NCBI RefSeq assembly: GCF_030272615.1
Contig: NC_081413.1
Span: 159,083,849-159,147,848 of the forward strand
DNA: 64,000 nucleotides
Reading direction: 5' to 3'
Origin: Cryptomeria japonica
Taxonomy: Eukaryota; Streptophyta; Pinopsida; Cupressales; Cupressaceae
The notes below the pieces were generated by a model. It saw only the letters and a program-made list of their open reading frames with translations. It was not told where the DNA came from and ran no database searches. Shown here piece by piece: positions 60,296-64,000 of this stretch. Numbering within the stretch: position 1 is the stretch's first letter; each line of letters starts with the position of its first letter. A program made the position numbers and the translations under genes.

Positions 60296-62055
60296 GGTAA
60301 CAACACAAATCTACAAAAAAAGGTCAATAAACACTCCCACAAAAACTCAAAAACCCTCCCTTCTACCACCCAAGCACATAATTGCTAGAAGCTTTGAATC
60401 TACTATAAATCAATGTTAATAGTGTAAACTAAATGAAAATTAAATCAGTTATAATAACAAAATGAAAACACCATAAAAAAACAAACTCATAACATTTGTA
60501 ATAGTTTCCATGATTTCTTTCTTCTTTTATGTTTGTTAGACTTATGCTTGACTCTATATGTGTGTGATATTCTATTAGGTTTGTGTGTGTGGACATACTC
60601 ATTTGATCTATGATGGTGGACTATTCATGATGACTCTATATTTCAGGACTTGATGATGATGCTGATGATTTATGCATATGAGGATATATCTATGATATTA
60701 GGGTTTATTGCTTGTGATTTCTTAATATCTTTGATATGAAGGTGATGTATTATGATTATAATGTATTGTGATGTACTAGCATGTGTTTTAGGTGATCTTA
60801 TTGGGGAATTGATTATTATTTTTTGACATTCTTATGTATATATCATGATTAGGTGTATATGAATATGTATATATGTGTTGTGCAGCTGTTTTGTGTTTTA
60901 GTTGATGCAAGTACAAGGAATCGACTCCACCTGGGTTCATAGGTCTGAGGGTGCCTATACAATCCCTAATGGCAGTTTACATGAAAATAACATTAAGTCT
61001 TATCAAACCTAACCCTAGCCATCATCCCAAATTATAGCGATTATTTTTGTCTTTAGTCTACCTTCTCAGGTTGTCATGAAGGCAACATCCGATTATCCTA
61101 TATCAATGGTTGATGGTTATGTGATCATTGGTGGATTTGTCATGGTTGTTATTATTGTTATTTATGATATATTTTATTATGATATTTTATGTTATTAATA
61201 TTATTTGGTCCCCACCTTTATTTTATTATATTCCCACCTTAAGTGGTGCAATTATATTTATGATTACTATTTATTTAATTATGTTGTTATATTTGTGGGA
61301 GCACTATATTAATGTGCAAGTGTATTTATATGTGGTGGAGTAAGTAAATAAATAAACATTAACATGTGTATTGGGAGCTAATTGTATTTTAGTAATTTAA
61401 TTAGTTATGTATTTATTAAATAAAAAAAAATTATGGTTTTGGTTATTGTGTTGGTTGGTATGGTTGCATTCCCATACATGTTTTGGGAAGGAATTTTATT
61501 GTGGGATTTGGGAATTTTGTGTATTCTTCCCTACAACATTGTTTTTTGAAATTTTGGAGGAGGTTTTCGGTGTGGAGATTTGTGTGAAACTCTTGCAAAT
61601 TTTGGTTGGTTTAATAGGGAGATTTTGCTTGGATTTGGAGAGTGTTTTGGCTAGAATTGGATTGATTGCTAATTGGAGTTGTTGTTGGTCTTGGAGGCTT
61701 TGTGAGCAAGATTCCATTGTTTTCGTTTGGATTTTGAATTTTGAGGTAGGAGTCTCTTCTTCCCTTATTTTTTTGTTGAATTCTCAATTGAAAGCATTTA
61801 TGGTTGATGTGGTTATTCTGGATCAACCTAGAAATGTGTATCTTATTTCCGTTTGTGTTTGAATGAGAATGCCTATATGAATTCATTGTGTTTATGGAGT
61901 TGTTTTTGTGTATTATATTTTAAATATTTATAGAATGCCCTTGTTGATGATTTCATTGAGATTTTGAGATGTAATAAAGCACTTCTCAAATGGGTTGTGC
62001 TTAGATTTTATCTCTTGTGTCATCAATTTTCCCTATTGGATGTTTGAAGTCAACC
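60296..62055. other. No gene recognised
   Basis: AT-rich, T-rich on the plus strand, with a few long hydrophobic open frames (for example about 61.4-61.86 kb) that look like chance translation of TTG/TTT-rich sequence. The stretch next to 60295 would be the leader of the Copia remnant; no LTR could be delimited. Confidence 0.4.
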
Positions 62056-62185
62056 CATGCAACTATGTAGCAAAAGATTGCAAGTGTACAGTTTTGGGCT
62101 ACGAATTGTGCAGCAACAGACCACAAGTGCACAGTTTTGGGTTGCAACTACATAGAAACAGGCTACAAGTGTGCAGCATATTAAG
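62056..62185. repeat. Degenerate tandem repeat, unit about 45-50 bp
   Basis: Words of the form GCAACAGxxTxCAAGTGTxCAGTTTTGGG recur about three times (near 62068, 62112 and 62160) with drift. Confidence 0.6.
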
Positions 62186-62939
62186 TCAAATGCCCAACTT
62201 TGTTGTTTGGTTTTGTTTTCGTTCTCAAGTCATTTAATAGGCTCAATTAGGTCATTTACTCTATTTTTTTAATAGTTTTGGGTCTAGTAGATCTGATTTG
62301 GGTTGATTTAGTGATCATATGCCCATTCTTATGTCTTGTGGTGGAATAAATTGGTTAATTTTGTATTCATATGTTGTTTCAAGACTCACCCCTTAATGTT
62401 AGGGTCTTATGAAAGTCCTAATTTTGATTATGTGTTCAATATTTTGAAAATAGATTCATGAATGCTCAATATGAGATGTATATGCTTTAATGCTTTATAA
62501 TTAGTTGAATTGAACTTTAGGGTATGGGTAACTAGATGCATTAAGGGAGAGTAGCTCTCAATAGGGGTTGAGGTCCTAAAGAGGTTGCTAGGGTAACTCA
62601 TTGGAGAGTTTCTTAATCAAGTGATAGCTTAATCAATGAACTGGGATAACACATTAATAAAATAATTTGGTACCTTTCCCATGGCCTTGAGTACTTATAC
62701 AAACTAGGGATGGGAGTGGGAATGCATGGTCATCTAAGGGGTGTTGATTTGGCATAATAGAATGCACTTGTCTTCACGAAAGGACTATTTGGTTCTACAT
62801 GAGTTGTTTTTTGAGGCTATATGATGACACTCTTTCCTTCTTGTACTCTAGTCTTGTGTTGTTGTTGTTGGAAATTTGGAGGAATTGATTATGTGTTGCA
62901 TTGATGTTTGCCATTGATTGCAACACTAGTTGTTTTGTT

Positions 62940-64000
62940 GTCTAACGGCTTCCGGTAGAGTGGTTGGTCTTTGATGTTGATCTGGAGATTTGTCTCCAGT
63001 TTAGTCTGGTTGTTGAAATTGGTTTGGATTGGTTATTCATGTGTTCCTGATGTGTATCACATTCAATTGGTTCAGGATCTGATGATTTGGATGCTATCAT
63101 TTGTTCTAGTAAGCCTTTTGGTTACCGGTAAGGGTTTTACCAGCAACGCTTTGATCAAGATCTTTTGATGAATCTGATAAGTGGTGTTGGTGCAGCTTCT
63201 AGAAAGTAATCAGGATGCTGATGGTTATCATGTTCATGTTTCAGTTGATCAGTGGTGTTGCAGTTAGCACCAGACCTATCTTGGTGTTATTCAGCTAGGT
63301 TATGGACCCGTTTATGTAATGTGTTGGTTGATGCTCCTGATGCGTCACCGGTTTGATTTATTGTTTGGTTTATGTTGTTTCGGTCTTAGGACGACTTGGT
63401 TAATCTAGTTTGCGAGATTATGTAATGAATTTATTGTATTATCTTTTAGGTGGCTAACCTAATTGTTTAGGTCTCGGGTTGGTCTAAATATGATGTAAGA
63501 TCTCTTTGTAAAATCATGGGATGTGGTATGGGTTATGGGATTATCTGTGTGCAAATAAAGTTGTAATCATATGCAGAGGTTTTGGTCGATCATAGGTGAT
63601 TGAATTGGGTTTGTGAAAGAGGTTTAAGACCTTCGGTATTGAGCTTAACCAAAACTATGCTCAGGCATAGGAGATGTTATTCTTGCAGTTCATTCGTCTT
63701 TCTGGATTGTAGTTAGTGAGGCTCCTTTTGTGATGAGAAGTGTGCTCTAGGTTGTTGGCCTTCCTACATGTGCATGCCCCCTTATTGTAATCACATACTT
63801 GTTGCAGAAGTATTATCTAACTGTGGGTAGGCTTCCCACCATGGTTTTTCCCTTTACCGAGTTTTCCACGTACAAATCATGGTGTTCTGCGTTATGGATG
63901 GTTGGAAATTGTTCTGTGATTTATGTTTGTGCTTAATTTCTATATTTGTTATTCCAGTATTTGGTTTATGCATTCTAGTAAAAGGTTTTGTGTGCTTAAA
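62940..64000 (+). repeat. Probable LTR of a Copia-like element, cut by the window end
   Basis: The last kilobase reads like the R-U5 end of a long plant Copia LTR: AATAAAGTTGTAATC near 63.56 kb, TGCAGAAGTATTATCTAACTG, then GGCTTCCCACCATGGTTTTTCCCTTTACCGAG followed by GTGTTCTGCGTTATGGA. Comparable wording occurs near the end of the 43.7-kb element's LTRs (CCGTGGTTTTTCTCTCTAACAAAGAG, GTGTTATGGAGTG). The LTR end and primer site would lie beyond the window, so neither boundary is certain. Confidence 0.5.

Noticed and set aside
61407-61862. Hydrophobic 151-codon frame as a membrane protein
   Set aside because: Composition matches chance translation of TTG/TTT-rich DNA; no positive evidence.

Overview
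The window looks like nuclear DNA of a land plant with a large, repeat-rich genome, probably a seed plant and possibly a gymnosperm. The reasons are spliceosomal introns, a plant cell-wall glycosyltransferase, a plant-type Aurora kinase, plant mobile domain (PMD) sequence, and several nested plant LTR retrotransposons in an AT-rich background. I see no bacterial or organellar organisation. Only one host gene appears intact. A second host gene is a degraded kinase copy. Most of the rest is transposable element or decayed repeat.

Layout, 1-26 kb: a LINE reverse-transcriptase remnant (1-1080, minus); a long foldback repeat (about 2.19-3.16 kb); a 118-nt CT microsatellite running into a GT/CG tract (5.6-5.9 kb); a two-exon GT47 xyloglucan galactosyltransferase-like gene (8379-10751, plus); a GGTTCC-rich minisatellite and an LTR-like promoter region (14.5-16.05 kb); an Aurora-kinase pseudogene with nine recognisable exons (20411-17346, minus); and an old Copia-like remnant (23.6-26.2 kb) whose right repeat holds a tRNA-derived SINE with its target-site duplication (TSD).

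Layout, 26-44 kb: one complete 17.4-kb LTR retrotransposon (26176-43624), coded on the minus strand. It has 1160-bp LTRs, TSD CTATA, a TGGCGCC-type primer binding site and a polypurine tract. It carries gag-protease-G-patch, then RT, RNase H, a second (archaeal-type) RNase H and integrase, which is the Tat/Ogre-like branch of Ty3/gypsy. A PMD (MAIN-like) gene lies antisense between pol and the 3' LTR. The leaders of the two opposed coding units carry arrays of the same roughly 20-bp GCGC-containing motif, each in the sense direction of its own unit. This is the most unusual structure in the window. The element is young by LTR identity but its coding capacity is broken.

Layout, 44-57 kb: a second LTR element (43740-56945, plus, TSD GCTCC, iMet-type primer site) with a gag carrying five zinc-knuckle modules and a long unrecognised second ORF, but no reverse transcriptase or integrase. 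Three later insertions sit inside it: a solo LTR in its 5' LTR (44537-45639), another solo LTR in ORF2 (48871-50337), and a small non-autonomous LTR element also in ORF2 (50519-53273). All three have exact 5-bp TSDs, and the ORF2 reading frame resumes across both internal sites when the inserts and one TSD copy are ignored.

Layout, 57-64 kb: a Copia gag-integrase remnant on the minus strand, split by a third solo LTR (57834-58832), then anonymous sequence and what looks like another LTR running off the right edge. The coding remnants share a pattern: frames are largely preserved and broken mainly by stop codons that single C-to-T changes would create, as expected from decay of methylated DNA. 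All divergence figures given here are counts by eye.
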